Positions 8,630-17,906 are shown, counted from the stretch's first letter. The stretch is 37,399 nt of DNA from Thiobacillaceae bacterium (GCA_025458005.1 JALOTG010000016.1:1-37399); one strand, 5' to 3'. The notes: generated by a model from the sequence alone, not told the origin. A program made the numbers and translations.

Positions 8630-9010
8630 ATGCAAACCCACTATCAACGCATCGGCGGCGAGGCCCAGGTGAGGGCGCTGGTGGACCGCTTCTACCAGCA
8701 CATGCACGAGCTTCCCGAGGCCTGGGAGATCCGCAGGCTGCATGCCGAGGACCTCGGCGGCGCCCGCCTGAAGCTGTTCGAGTTCCTGTCCGGCTGGATG
8801 GGCGGCCCTCAGCTGTACACGGAGAAATACGGCCACCCCATGCTGCGTCGTCGTCATCTGCCCTTCCCCATCGGTGTCCGGGAACGCGACCAGTGGCTGA
8901 TGTGCATGCGCATGGCGCTGGACGAAGTGGTCCAGGACGAGGCCCTGCGCCAGGAATTGCTCGCCGCCTTCGCCAAGGTCGCGGACCACATGCGCAACCA
9001 GGCGGGGTGA
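8630..9010 (+). CDS. group II (O-type) truncated haemoglobin
   Basis: A 126-residue globin of the 2-on-2 fold. The N-terminus THYQRIGGEAQVRALVDRFY is the family's A/B helix signature. His76 in LRRRHLPFPIG is the expected proximal haem ligand and Trp89 (RDQWLMCM) the conserved G8 tryptophan of group II. Such proteins bind oxygen and can detoxify NO or reactive nitrogen species. ATG 8630 is chosen because homologues begin at this place; the frame extends to 8585 without a ribosome site. It is followed 173 bp later by a DUF3365 haem protein on the same strand. Confidence 0.88.
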   Translation: MQTHYQRIGGEAQVRALVDRFYQHMHELPEAWEIRRLHAEDLGGARLKLFEFLSGWMGGPQLYTEKYGHPMLRRRHLPFPIGVRERDQWLMCMRMALDEVVQDEALRQELLAAFAKVADHMRNQAG

Positions 9011-9183
9011 GGCGCGCTGGAGCCGCGCGCGGGCCATCCCCCCCCGGCCGCTTGTTTCACCAGCAAGGCGTCGTTCGAAGGCATAATTATCGCGGGCCGC
9101 GTGAATCGGGTCGGATGCGCGCCAGCCGGCGCGATCCGTCCCAGCCCAAACTGAACAGTCTGTCCAATCGGAGGAGTTACACC

Positions 9184-9750
9184 ATGCGCAAGACACTGCT
9201 GACCCTGGCCCTGGCGGGCATGACCCTGACCGCCTGGGCCGACGAGGCCAAACTCACGGACGCGGCCCGCCAGACCGCCATGGGGATGATCAAGCAGCTC
9301 GGCGGCGAGCTGCAGAAGCAACTCGCCAGCGGCGGCCCCGAGAGCGCCATCTCGGTCTGCCGTGAAAAGGCCCCGGCCATCGCCAGCGAGCTGTCCCGGG
9401 CGAACGGCTGGCGCGTCACCCGCGTCAGCCTGAAGGCCCGCAACCCCCTGCTGGGCACCCCGGACACCTGGGAGCAGGGCGCGCTGATGATCCTGGAGAA
9501 ACGCCTGGCCCAAGGCGAGAAGCCCGAGACCCTGGAGTTCGCCCAGGTAGTTGAAGAGCCGGCCGGCAAGGTGTTCCGTTACATGAAGGCCCTGCCGGTG
9601 CAACCGCTGTGCACCACCTGCCACGGCGCCGGCGAGGCCATCCCCGAAGGCGTCAAGGCCCGCCTGGCCAGCGATTACCCGCATGACAAGGCCACCGGCT
9701 ACGCGCCGGGCATGATCCGCGGCGGCATCTCCATCAAGCGTCCGCTGTAA
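9184..9750 (+). CDS. periplasmic DUF3365 (Tll0287-like) c-type haem protein
   Basis: A 188-residue exported protein with a cleavable signal peptide (LALAGMTLTAWA, cut near residue 19). The central domain is of the DUF3365/Tll0287 type, a PAS-like sensor fold, and Cys143-Cys146-His147 (CTTCH) is a c-type haem attachment site. The family is suspected of redox or ligand sensing or electron transfer in the periplasm, but specific roles are unknown. A strong GGAGGAG lies 8 bases before the ATG. It sits between a truncated globin and a SLAC1-type channel. Confidence 0.82.
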   Translation: MRKTLLTLALAGMTLTAWADEAKLTDAARQTAMGMIKQLGGELQKQLASGGPESAISVCREKAPAIASELSRANGWRVTRVSLKARNPLLGTPDTWEQGALMILEKRLAQGEKPETLEFAQVVEEPAGKVFRYMKALPVQPLCTTCHGAGEAIPEGVKARLASDYPHDKATGYAPGMIRGGISIKRPL

Positions 9751-9760
9751 CCGAAGCCGG

Positions 9761-9784
9761 GAGAGGGGCCGCTCGGCCCCCCTC
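9761..9784. other. strong hairpin between haem protein and channel genes
   Basis: GGGGCC (9765-9770) pairs with GGCCCC (9775-9780) across GCTC, with further G-C/A-T pairing outside. No T run follows, so it may stabilise the upstream mRNA end or give partial termination. Confidence 0.45.
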
Positions 9785-9808
9785 CAGCCACATCCTGGCC
9801 CTCCAACC

Positions 9809-10777
9809 ATGGCGATGCCCGAAGCTCCTGTCTCCCGTCTGCGACACTTCCCCGTCTCCTGGTTCGCCATGATCATGGGGCTCGGCGGCCTGACCATCGC
9901 CTGGCAGCGCGCCGAGGCGCTCCTCAGCCTGCCGATCCGGATCAGCCCCGCCCTCCTCGGCGCCTGCACCGGGCTGTTCCTGCTCATCGCCAGCGTCTAC
10001 TCCGCCAAGGTCATCCGCTATCGCGAGGCGGTGGCCGGGGAATGGGCCCACCCCATCCGCATGAACTTCGTGCCCACCTTCTCCATCGCCCTGATCCTTC
10101 TGTCCATCGCCTGGCTGCCGATCAGCTCGGCCTGGTCGGAGCTGCTCTGGACGGCGGGCACCCTGCTGCACCTGATCCTGACGCTCCTCGTCATCACCCG
10201 GTGGATCCACCAGGAGAGATTCGAGATCGCCCATCTCAACCCGGCCTGGTTCATCCCGGTGGTGGGCAACATCCTGGTCCCCATCGCCGGGGTGGCCCAC
10301 GCCCCCGCCGAGGTCTCCTGGTTTTTCTTCAGCATCGGCCTGGTGTTCTGGCCCGTCCTGCTGTCCGTCATCTTCTACCGCCTGATCTTCCACGGCAGCC
10401 TGCCGCAGCGCCTGCTGCCCACCCTGTTCATCCTCATCGCGCCACCGGCGGTCGGCTTCCTGTCCTACCTGCGCCTGACCGACGAGGTGGACGCCTTCGC
10501 CCGCGTGCTCTACTACGCCGCGCTGTTCTTCACCCTGCTCCTGCTAGTGCAGGCGAAATGGTTCCTGCGCCTGAAGTTCTTTCTCTCCTGGTGGGCCTAT
10601 TCCTTCCCCCTGGCCGCGGTCACCGTGGCCACGCTGGCCATGTTCCGCCATACGGGCGAGCCCATGTTCCTGCGACTGTCCGGCGTCCTGCTGGGCATCA
10701 CCAGCGTGGTCATCGCCGGATTGCTGATCCGCACCCTGATAGCGGTGCTCCGGGCGGAGATCTGCGTCGAGGAATAG
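9809..10777 (+). CDS. SLAC1/TehA-type anion channel (TDT family membrane protein)
   Basis: A 322-residue polytopic membrane protein with about ten hydrophobic segments and few charged loops. The start (FPVSWFAMIMGLGGLTIAW) and the later PAWFIPVVGNILVPIAG are typical of the SLAC1/TehA/tellurite-resistance-dicarboxylate transporter family, whose bacterial members behave as anion channels. Which anion is carried (nitrate, sulfite, C4-dicarboxylate, chloride) cannot be told. The frame has ATG codons at 9809 and 9815. Position after a globin and a haem protein hints at nitrogen-oxide or sulfur-oxyanion stress, as inference. Confidence 0.85.
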   Translation: MAMPEAPVSRLRHFPVSWFAMIMGLGGLTIAWQRAEALLSLPIRISPALLGACTGLFLLIASVYSAKVIRYREAVAGEWAHPIRMNFVPTFSIALILLSIAWLPISSAWSELLWTAGTLLHLILTLLVITRWIHQERFEIAHLNPAWFIPVVGNILVPIAGVAHAPAEVSWFFFSIGLVFWPVLLSVIFYRLIFHGSLPQRLLPTLFILIAPPAVGFLSYLRLTDEVDAFARVLYYAALFFTLLLLVQAKWFLRLKFFLSWWAYSFPLAAVTVATLAMFRHTGEPMFLRLSGVLLGITSVVIAGLLIRTLIAVLRAEICVEE

Positions 10778-10827
10778 CGTCGGCCGTCGGCAAACGAGAC
10801 CGCCCGGGTGCACGGCCTCACCCTTCC

Positions 10828-10852
10828 ATGCCATGCCTCGAGAGGCTGGCAT
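10828..10852. terminator. hairpin between convergent genes
   Basis: ATGCC-AT-GCCT pairs with AGGC-T-GGCAT around CGAG, in the gap between the channel gene (ends 10777, plus) and the unknown gene (ends 10901, minus). No T run on either strand; a bidirectional termination role is plausible but unproven. Confidence 0.35.
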
Positions 10853-10900
10853 GCCCCGGTGGCGCTGGGGTACAGCCGGGCCCCACCCCCTCCTCGCCCC

Positions 10901-11398
10901 TCAGCTGTTAAGGCTAATCCTCAAGCCGGGGTTGGCCTTCATCAGCGCCAGCATGGCGTTCAACGCGGCGGCGCCCTGGCCCTGGACCTCCTTGTCGAGG
11001 GCGTCAAAGGCCTCGGCGTGCTCCTCCGCGTTGGTCAGGAATTGCCGGATCTCCTCGGGTTGCTCGGCGATGTCCAGGACCGCTGGCGGCACGCCTCCGT
11101 CTGCCTCGGCTACCTGGGCGCCCTCGGAAGCGACACCCAGCGCCTGCAGAAAGGACTGCTGCTGCTCCGCGCTGCACTGCCGCAGGGTGCTGGCCACCAT
11201 CCTGGTCATCATGAACTGCGGCGGCGGGCACACCGGCGGGCCGCCCTTGCCGAGGTGGAACAGCAGGCAGCTGCGGAACATGGGATTGCAACGCACCATC
11301 ATCAGGCCGAAGCCCAGTATCGGCAGTCCGGCAAAGGACATGCCGGGCGCTTCGGGTATGTTCGGGGAATCAGGCAGATAGGGATTCTTGCTCGACAT
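10901..11398 (-). CDS. uncharacterised protein with four cysteines
   Basis: A 165-residue protein that I do not recognise. GGAGAAGAAA directly precedes ATG 11398, supporting the start. Residues 20-50 are hydrophobic and glycine-rich (SFAGLPILGFGLMMV) without being a clear signal peptide. Cys37, Cys44, Cys57 and Cys75 lie in a Pro/Met-rich part (VCPPPQFMM), after which comes an acidic, Ala/Gln-rich helical C-terminal half. Codon use resembles the neighbours. It is monocistronic, convergent with the SLAC1-type gene and followed upstream by a gene-free stretch. Confidence 0.65.
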   Translation of the reverse strand: MSSKNPYLPDSPNIPEAPGMSFAGLPILGFGLMMVRCNPMFRSCLLFHLGKGGPPVCPPPQFMMTRMVASTLRQCSAEQQQSFLQALGVASEGAQVAEADGGVPPAVLDIAEQPEEIRQFLTNAEEHAEAFDALDKEVQGQGAAALNAMLALMKANPGLRISLNS

Positions 11399-11985
11399 TT
11401 TCTTCTCCCGTTTGATCCATGATGCGAGCCGTGCCGGCCGCCACCCGGAGCGGGTTGGCGGCGCGGGCACTCAATATCATTCTGGATGCGAACATCCGGA
11501 AGGCAATCCCATCCTAGCCTCAGTCCCTCGTGCGCCGCGCCGCCGCCCACCCCGTCGGCCGCAGGTCAAGCACCCGCCTGGATGACGACTGTGACCCCCA
11601 CGTTCGACACTTTCCCGCGCAACTGATTGATTATGCGTAAGTCCATTGATCAGACTTGTCCCTAAAAGCCTTGACGGTGGAGTGCGGGCGGGTTGACGGC
11701 GTCGAACCGCTCCTTCTGTTCCAGGGTCAGGGTTGAAAGCCGAGGCGGCTTGCCTGCGATGCAAGTTGCGCTGGAGAAACCGGATGCGGCGCACGATCTC
11801 CAACACCCGGTCCGGGGAATAGGCTCTGTGCCCGGCCTTCGTCACGGTGCCTGCGCTGCTGCGCTTACGGTGCGCTTATTCTGACTTCGTACCCCAAATA
11901 CAAGGCCAACCCCGACTGGCGGGGATCTCGTCGCCTATTCAACTGCCAGAGCACCCGAATAACTACGCCAAGTGATAGTTGTTAA
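11399..11985. other. gene-free stretch of about 590 bases
   Basis: Contains the likely promoter region of the unknown gene at its left end, a degenerate minus-strand reading frame (11662-11880), and a short hairpin CCCCGACTGGCGGGG (about 11912-11926) downstream of tRNA-Ser on the tRNA strand that has no T run. GC is lower in parts than in the neighbours (for example around 11620-11665 and 11880-11985). Nothing else could be supported. Confidence 0.5.
11662..11880 (-). pseudogene. gene remnant with a frameshift, possibly transposase or integrase C-terminus
   Basis: Minus-strand reading gives GHRAYSPDRVLEIVRRIRFL in one frame and, one base shifted from about 11755, LSTLTLEQKERFDAVNPPAL ending at a TAG (11662-11664). 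Both halves look like genuine protein and join into one sensible C-terminal part only if a frameshift is allowed. No start or upstream domain remains. Location next to a tRNA-Ser 3' end fits a decayed mobile element, but the family is not identified; a broken regulator is possible. Confidence 0.35.
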
Positions 11986-12073
11986 TGGCGGAGGCGGTGA
12001 GATTCGAACTCACGAACGCTTGCGCGTTGCCGGTTTTCAAGACCGGTGCCTTAAACCGCTCGGCCACGCCTCC
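11986..12073 (-). tRNA. tRNA-Ser (anticodon TGA)
   Basis: The minus strand reads GGAGGCG at the 5' acceptor and CGCCTCC-G-CCA at the 3' end, with an encoded CCA. The anticodon stem CCGGT/ACCGG encloses CTTGAAA, anticodon TGA, and there is a long class II variable arm (CAACGCGCAAGCGTTC) and a TTCGAAT T-loop. Total 88 bases. Decodes UCA and related serine codons. Confidence 0.97.
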
Positions 12074-12088
12074 GTTAACAGACAGTTG

Positions 12089-12189
12089 CCGGTTCGACCG
12101 GCCGCCCGCTCGCGCGGGCATGACCTTCGCGGCGCGAAGGTTGGGGATGCGCTGTAACTATCCAGTTTCGTCATTCCGGCGGCAGCCGG
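12089..12189. repeat. four consecutive short hairpins upstream of tRNA-Ser
   Basis: CCGGT-TCG-ACCGG (12089-12101), GCCCGC-TCGC-GCGGGC (12104-12119), ACCTTCGCG-G-CGCGAAGGT (12123-12141) and CCGGC-GGCA-GCCGG (12176-12189) follow one another in about 100 bases between tRNA-Ser and the pabB stop. All arms are perfect. They may be REP/BIME-type palindromic units or, for the third, an operator-like dyad. Confidence 0.5.
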
Positions 12190-12313
12190 GGGCCTGTCAG
12201 ACCAACCACCTGGACCACCGGCCTTCGCGGAGGTGGCGGATGATACAGCGATGCCTCAGGCGGCCCATTGTAACCCGCGGGTGCTTCCCCGGCCGGGTTG
12301 CCGAGGTGGACTG

Positions 12314-13729
12314 TCATGCGTCGCCGACCGGGCCTTCCCATTCCGCCTGTTCGTCCGCGTCGGCCTGGCCACCGTGTTCGCGCAGCAGCCGAAGCAGGGC
12401 GGCGGCCTTGTCCAGGCATTCCTGGTACTCCGCGCCGGCCTCGGAGTCGGCGACGATGCCACCGCCGGCCCAGAAGCGCAGCCTGGCCTCGGACCAGACC
12501 AGGGTGCGGATGGCGATGTTGGTGTCCATGTCGCCGTTGCAGCCGAGGTAGCCGATGGCGCCGCAATAGATGCCGCGCCGGTGGGGTTCCAGCTCCTCGA
12601 TGATCTGCATGGCGCGCAGCTTGGGGGCGCCGGTGATGGAGCCGCCGGGAAAGGCGCCGCGCAGCAGGTCGACCGCGTCCCTGCCCGGCGCCAGGCGCCC
12701 GGTCACCGTGCTGACCAGGTGATGCACGGTGGCGTAGCTTTCCACCTCGAACAGCCGCGGCACGCTCACCGTGCCGGGGGCGCAGACCTTGCCCAGGTCG
12801 TTGCGCAGCAGGTCGACGATCATCAGGTTCTCGGCCCGGTCCTTGGCGCTCGCGCGCAGTTCCGCGACCCGGCGCGCGTCTTCCGCGACGGCGCCGGCGC
12901 GCGGCCGGGTGCCCTTGATGGGCCGCGTCTGCACCTGCCCGCCGCGCACCTCCAGGAAACGCTCCGGCGAGGATGACAGGACGCTTGCGAAAGGCAGGTT
13001 GAGGTAGGCCGAGTAGGGCGCCGGATTGATCCGACGCAGGGCCTGGTAGGCGAGCCAGGGGTCGCCCGTCACCGGCGCGGCGAAGCGTTGCGCGAGATTC
13101 ACCTGATAGCAGTCGCCCGCCGCGATGTAGGCCTGGATGCGCCCGAACGCCTCGGCATACGCGGCGCGGGTGAGGTTCGCGTGCACCGTGCCGTTGACCC
13201 GGAACGGCTGGCGCGGGCGCGGCGCCGGCGGAGCGCTGAAGGTCTCGACCAGGTCGTCCCATTGCGCCGTGGTCCGGTCGTCGCGCTCCGCCGAGACGAG
13301 CCAGGCGAGTTGCCGGTCATGGTCCTGGATGACCGCCCAGTCGTAGAGGCCGACAGCCATCTGGGGCAGATGCTCGGCGTCCGTCGCCCGCTCGGGCAGG
13401 CGCTCGATGCGTCGCGCGAGGTCGTAGGCGAAATAGCCGATGGCGCCGCCCGGGAAGGGCAACGGCGAGACTTCGGGCCGCGCCGCCAGGTACTCCCGCA
13501 GCAGTTCGAAGGGATCCGAGCCATCGAGGCTGACCTGGTCGCCCCGGCGGCATTCCGTCAGGCCGCCGCGCGTGACCAGGGTGGCATGGGGCCGCGCGGC
13601 GAGGATGTCCCAGCGGCCGGCGTCCGACCCTTGCCGGCCACTGTCCAGGAACACCGCCCAGGGCTCGTCGGCGATGGCTTCGAACAGGGCGGCGCTGTCT
13701 CGACGATAGGGGATTTGGACCTGGCGCAA
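12314..13729 (-). CDS. pabB: aminodeoxychorismate synthase component I
   Basis: A 471-residue chorismate-binding enzyme that, with a PabA glutamine amidotransferase, makes 4-amino-4-deoxychorismate for folate. The motif RPIKGTRPR is diagnostic for PabB over anthranilate synthase, and the chorismate-binding core GGSITGAPKLRAMQIIEELE and YCGAIGY follow at the C-terminal third. Length is normal for stand-alone PabB; there is no fused PabC domain and no pabA nearby. No ATG exists near the N-terminus: the best start is TTG 13729, with no clear Shine-Dalgarno. An ATG at 13791 opens a different frame that would need a frameshift. Confidence 0.92.
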   Translation of the reverse strand: MRQVQIPYRRDSAALFEAIADEPWAVFLDSGRQGSDAGRWDILAARPHATLVTRGGLTECRRGDQVSLDGSDPFELLREYLAARPEVSPLPFPGGAIGYFAYDLARRIERLPERATDAEHLPQMAVGLYDWAVIQDHDRQLAWLVSAERDDRTTAQWDDLVETFSAPPAPRPRQPFRVNGTVHANLTRAAYAEAFGRIQAYIAAGDCYQVNLAQRFAAPVTGDPWLAYQALRRINPAPYSAYLNLPFASVLSSSPERFLEVRGGQVQTRPIKGTRPRAGAVAEDARRVAELRASAKDRAENLMIVDLLRNDLGKVCAPGTVSVPRLFEVESYATVHHLVSTVTGRLAPGRDAVDLLRGAFPGGSITGAPKLRAMQIIEELEPHRRGIYCGAIGYLGCNGDMDTNIAIRTLVWSEARLRFWAGGGIVADSEAGAEYQECLDKAAALLRLLREHGGQADADEQAEWEGPVGDA

Positions 13730-13895
13730 CTGGGCAATACCCGACGCGGATGATGTGTGTCTCGGGCAACGGGAGGGACTCGCGCATTATGCTATCAATC
13801 CCGCTTCGGGGTGGCATCAGCCGCGCGACCCAGATGGCCCGGGTCACCTGGACGCGGCATGGAGGGCCCGGCGGCGGTTTGTGGCGGGCATGGTT

Positions 13896-13923
13896 TTGAC
13901 ATCGCGCGTATCGCTGCCAGAAT
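13896..13923 (+). promoter_or_regulatory. sigma-70 promoter for the OmpH-like/mod region
   Basis: TTGACA (13896-13901), a 16-base spacer and CAGAAT (13918-13923) give a perfect -35 and a four-of-six -10. It ends 72 bases before the OmpH-like start and points the right way. Confidence 0.55.
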
Positions 13924-13995
13924 CACACCCGGCACGACGGCGCGCGACGCGCGGCCACGCCAGCGCGCAATGCCGCCCAACCCTGGGAGCCCATC

Positions 13996-15367
<1,372 letters not shown>

Positions 15368-15429
15368 CGCGCTGAAGTGAAACGACCGCCAACCCCTGAC
15401 AAGAATGCCGCGTGCGGCGCGAAGGGTTC

Positions 15430-15445
15430 GGCCCGCAAGCGGGCC
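15430..15445. repeat. REP-like palindrome between modA and modB
   Basis: GGCCCGC-AA-GCGGGCC is a perfect hairpin flanked by TTC on the left and TCCTAC on the right, the look of extragenic palindromic (REP) units in proteobacteria. It is the only copy seen in this window. It could stabilise the modA mRNA end and lower modBC expression. Confidence 0.6.
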
Positions 15446-15506
15446 TCCTACCCGTGCCCACCTGTCATGCGCCGCGGGCCGCGCGATGCGCGGAGGAACC
15501 CCTGAC

Positions 15507-16184
15507 ATGGGCTTTTCCGACGCCGACCTGGCCGCCATCTGGCTCACCCTGCGGCTGGCCACGGTCACCACCGTCCTGCTGCTGGTGATCGGCACCCCCC
15601 TCGCCTGGTGGCTGGCGCGCACGCGCTCCTGGCTGAAAGGCCCGGTCGGCGCGGTGGTGGCCCTGCCCCTGGTGCTGCCGCCCACGGTGCTGGGCTTCTA
15701 TCTCCTGGTGACCCTGGGCCCCAACGGGCCGGTGGGCCAGCTCACCCAGGCCCTGGGGCTTGGGCTGCTGCCGTTCACGTTCTGGGGCCTGGTGGTGGCC
15801 TCGGTGCTCTACTCGATGCCCTTCGTCGTGCAGCCCCTGCAGAACGCCTTCGAGGCGATCGGCGAACGCATGCTGGAGGCCGCCGCCACCCTGCGCGCCG
15901 CGCCGCTGGACGCCTTCTTCAGCGTGGCGGTGCCGCTCGCCCGGCCGGGCTTCGTCACCGCCAGCATCCTGGGCTTTGCCCACACGGTGGGGGAGTTCGG
16001 CGTGGTGCTGATGATCGGCGGCAATATCCCGAACGAGACGCGGGTGGTGTCGGTGCAGATCTACGACCACGTCGAGGCCCTGGAATACACCCAGGCCCAC
16101 TCGCTGTCGGCGGCCATGCTGGTGTTCAGCTTCCTGGTCCTGCTCGCCCTCTACACCTTCAACCCCACCCGGCGGAAGGCCTGA
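15507..16184 (+). CDS. modB: molybdate ABC transporter permease
   Basis: A 225-residue inner-membrane permease with about five transmembrane segments and the EAA loop [20 protein letters not shown] that docks on ModC, followed by [19 protein letters not shown], a stretch characteristic of ModB. ATG 15507 has GGAGG at 15492-15496; the frame is open back to 15405 but without support. Forms the channel of the molybdate importer with ModA and ModC. Confidence 0.94.
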   Translation: MGFSDADLAAIWLTLRLATVTTVLLLVIGTPLAWWLARTRSWLKGPVGAVVALPLVLPPTVLGFYLLVTLGPNGPVGQLTQALGLGLLPFTFWGLVVASVLYSMPFVVQPLQNAFEAIGERMLEAAATLRAAPLDAFFSVAVPLARPGFVTASILGFAHTVGEFGVVLMIGGNIPNETRVVSVQIYDHVEALEYTQAHSLSAAMLVFSFLVLLALYTFNPTRRKA

Positions 16185-16195
16185 GCGAGCGCGGC

Positions 16196-17281
16196 ATGGT
16201 CAAGGCCATCCACCAGTCCATCCGCGCCAGGTTCCGCCTGGACTGGCCCGGCTTCGTCCTCGACGTGGACCTCGCCCTGCCCGGCCGCGGAGTCACCGCC
16301 CTGTTCGGCCCGTCGGGCTCGGGCAAAACCACCGTCCTGCGCTGCATGGCCGGCCTGGAGCGCGCGCGCGGCAGCCTCACGGTCAACGGCGTGACCTGGC
16401 AGGACGCGACCACCTTCCTGCCCACCCACCGCCGTCCCCTGGGCTATGTCTTCCAGGAGGCGAGCCTGTTCCCCCACCTGAGCGCGCAGGGCAACCTGGA
16501 ATACGGCCTCAGGCGGGTGCCCGCCGCCGCGCGCAGGGTCTCCCTGGAACAGGCCGTCGCGCTGCTGGGCATCGGCCACCTGCTCGATCGCTCGCCGGAC
16601 CGGCTCTCCGGCGGCGAGCGCCAGCGCGTGGCCATCGCCCGCGCCCTCGCCCTGAGTCCCGGCCTGCTGCTCATGGACGAACCGCTCGCGGCCCTGGACG
16701 CGCGGCGCAAGGAGGAGATCCTGCCCTACCTGGAACGCCTGCACGACGAACTGGAGATCCCGGTGCTCTACGTCACCCATGCCGCGGACGAGGTGGCACA
16801 CCTGGCCGACCACCTGGTGGTGCTGGATGAAGGGCGCGCGGTAGCCACCGGGCCGCTCACCGAGACCCTGGCCCGTCTCGACCCACCCATCCGCCTGGGC
16901 GAGGAGGCCGGCGTCGTGCTGGACGCCCTGGTCGCAGAGCGGGACGAGCGCTGGCACCTGATCCGCGTGGACTTCGACGGTGGCCACTTCTGGGCCCGCG
17001 ACAGCGGCCACGACCCGGGACAGCGCGTGCGGGTGCGGGTGCTGGCTCGCGACGTCAGCATCGCCCTGCAGCCGGGTGAAAACACCAGCATCCTCAACGC
17101 CCTGCCCGCCGTCGTGGAAGCCGTCACGGACGAGGCCCACCCCGCGTCGGCCTTGGTGCGCCTGCGCCTGGGTGCCTCCCCCCTCCTCGCCCGCCTGACC
17201 CGCCGGTCCGTGCACGCCCTCGAACTGGCGCCGGGCAAGCCGGTTTTCGCCCAGGTCAAGGCGGTGGCGCTGGTGGGTTGA
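16196..17281 (+). CDS. modC: molybdate ABC transporter ATP-binding protein
   Basis: A 361-residue ATPase with Walker A GPSGSGKTT, Q-loop YVFQEASLFPHL, signature LSGGERQRV, Walker B LLLMDEPLAALD and switch His in YVTHAADE, followed by a C-terminal TOBE/MOP molybdate-sensing domain (about 290-361), which marks ModC rather than a generic importer. It starts 11 bp after the modB stop. The long antisense frames over it are shadows. Confidence 0.95.
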   Translation: MVKAIHQSIRARFRLDWPGFVLDVDLALPGRGVTALFGPSGSGKTTVLRCMAGLERARGSLTVNGVTWQDATTFLPTHRRPLGYVFQEASLFPHLSAQGNLEYGLRRVPAAARRVSLEQAVALLGIGHLLDRSPDRLSGGERQRVAIARALALSPGLLLMDEPLAALDARRKEEILPYLERLHDELEIPVLYVTHAADEVAHLADHLVVLDEGRAVATGPLTETLARLDPPIRLGEEAGVVLDALVAERDERWHLIRVDFDGGHFWARDSGHDPGQRVRVRVLARDVSIALQPGENTSILNALPAVVEAVTDEAHPASALVRLRLGASPLLARLTRRSVHALELAPGKPVFAQVKAVALVG

Positions 17282-17297
17282 AGGCGGCAGTCACCAT

Positions 17298-17315
17298 CCC
17301 GGCCAGGGAGCCGGG
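17298..17315. terminator. hairpin between modC and tRNA-Thr
   Basis: CCCGGC (17298-17303) pairs with GCCGGG (17310-17315) over a 6-base loop just past the modC stop, between convergent transcripts. There is no T run, so termination strength is uncertain. Confidence 0.4.
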
Positions 17316-17336
17316 CGAAGCGACTTGATTGGGGGG

Positions 17337-17412
17337 TGGTGCCGACAGTCTGACTCGAACAGACGACCTACCGCTTACAAGGCGGTTGCTCTACCAACTG
17401 AGCTATGCCGGC
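17337..17412 (-). tRNA. tRNA-Thr (anticodon TGT)
   Basis: The minus strand reads GCCGGCA at the 5' end and TGTCGGC-A-CCA at the 3' end with encoded CCA. The anticodon stem ACCGC/GCGGT holds CTTGTAA, anticodon TGT; D-arm, 5-base variable loop and TTCGAGT T-loop are normal. 76 bases. It lies 47 bp after sspB. Confidence 0.97.
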
Positions 17413-17421
17413 GTTTTTTTG

Positions 17422-17427
17422 ATTATA
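17422..17427 (-). promoter_or_regulatory. -10 box of the tRNA-Thr gene
   Basis: The minus strand carries a perfect TATAAT here, 9 bases before the mature tRNA 5' end, giving a start at about 17415. No good -35 is seen at 16-18 bases. The tRNA may thus have its own promoter as well as read-through from sspB. Confidence 0.5.
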
Positions 17428-17459
17428 CGGTGTGGCGGCTTGACGCCGAGCCGAGGGGA

Positions 17460-17894
17460 CTATTTGATCAGGCGCAGGTTGGGCCGGCCCTTGGGTTTGT
17501 CCGGGTCGGGCGGGGTGGCCTCGTCCTGGCCTTCGAGGACCTCGGTAGCTATCGCTTCGTCTGCTTGAGTCCCGGATTCCGTCGCGGTCTGTGGGAAGGC
17601 CATCCCCTCGCCGCTTTCCCTGGCGTAGATGGCCAGGACGCTGGAGACGGGCACCTGGATCTCGTGCGAGACGCCGCCGAAGCGGGCCGAGAACATCACC
17701 CAATCATTGTCCATCTGCAGGTTGCGCACCGCGTTGGGGCCGATGTTCAGGACGATCTGTCCGTCCTTGACGAAGCCGGTGGGGACACGGGTCTGCGGGC
17801 CGAAGCGCACCGAAATGTAGGGGGTGTAGCCGCTATCGACACACCACTCGTAGAGGGCCCTGAGGAAATAGGGCTGCTGGGGCAGCGTACTCAC
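17460..17894 (-). CDS. sspB: ClpXP specificity-enhancing factor SspB
   Basis: A 144-residue adaptor that delivers ssrA-tagged proteins to ClpXP. The start of the globular domain (PYFLRALYEWCVDSGYTPYI) and NIGPNAVRNLQ are typical, a flexible acidic linker follows from about residue 95, and the last residues GRPNLRLIK form the ClpX-binding tail seen in E. coli SspB. It lies 12 bp after sspA, the usual arrangement. Confidence 0.95.
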   Translation of the reverse strand: MSTLPQQPYFLRALYEWCVDSGYTPYISVRFGPQTRVPTGFVKDGQIVLNIGPNAVRNLQMDNDWVMFSARFGGVSHEIQVPVSSVLAIYARESGEGMAFPQTATESGTQADEAIATEVLEGQDEATPPDPDKPKGRPNLRLIK

Positions 17895-17906
17895 CTGGCC
17901 ATGACC

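Noticed and set aside
11477-11845. 122-codon minus-strand frame as an intact gene
   Set aside because: Only the first ~35 codons look like protein; the sensible continuation is in a shifted frame, so it is listed as a remnant.
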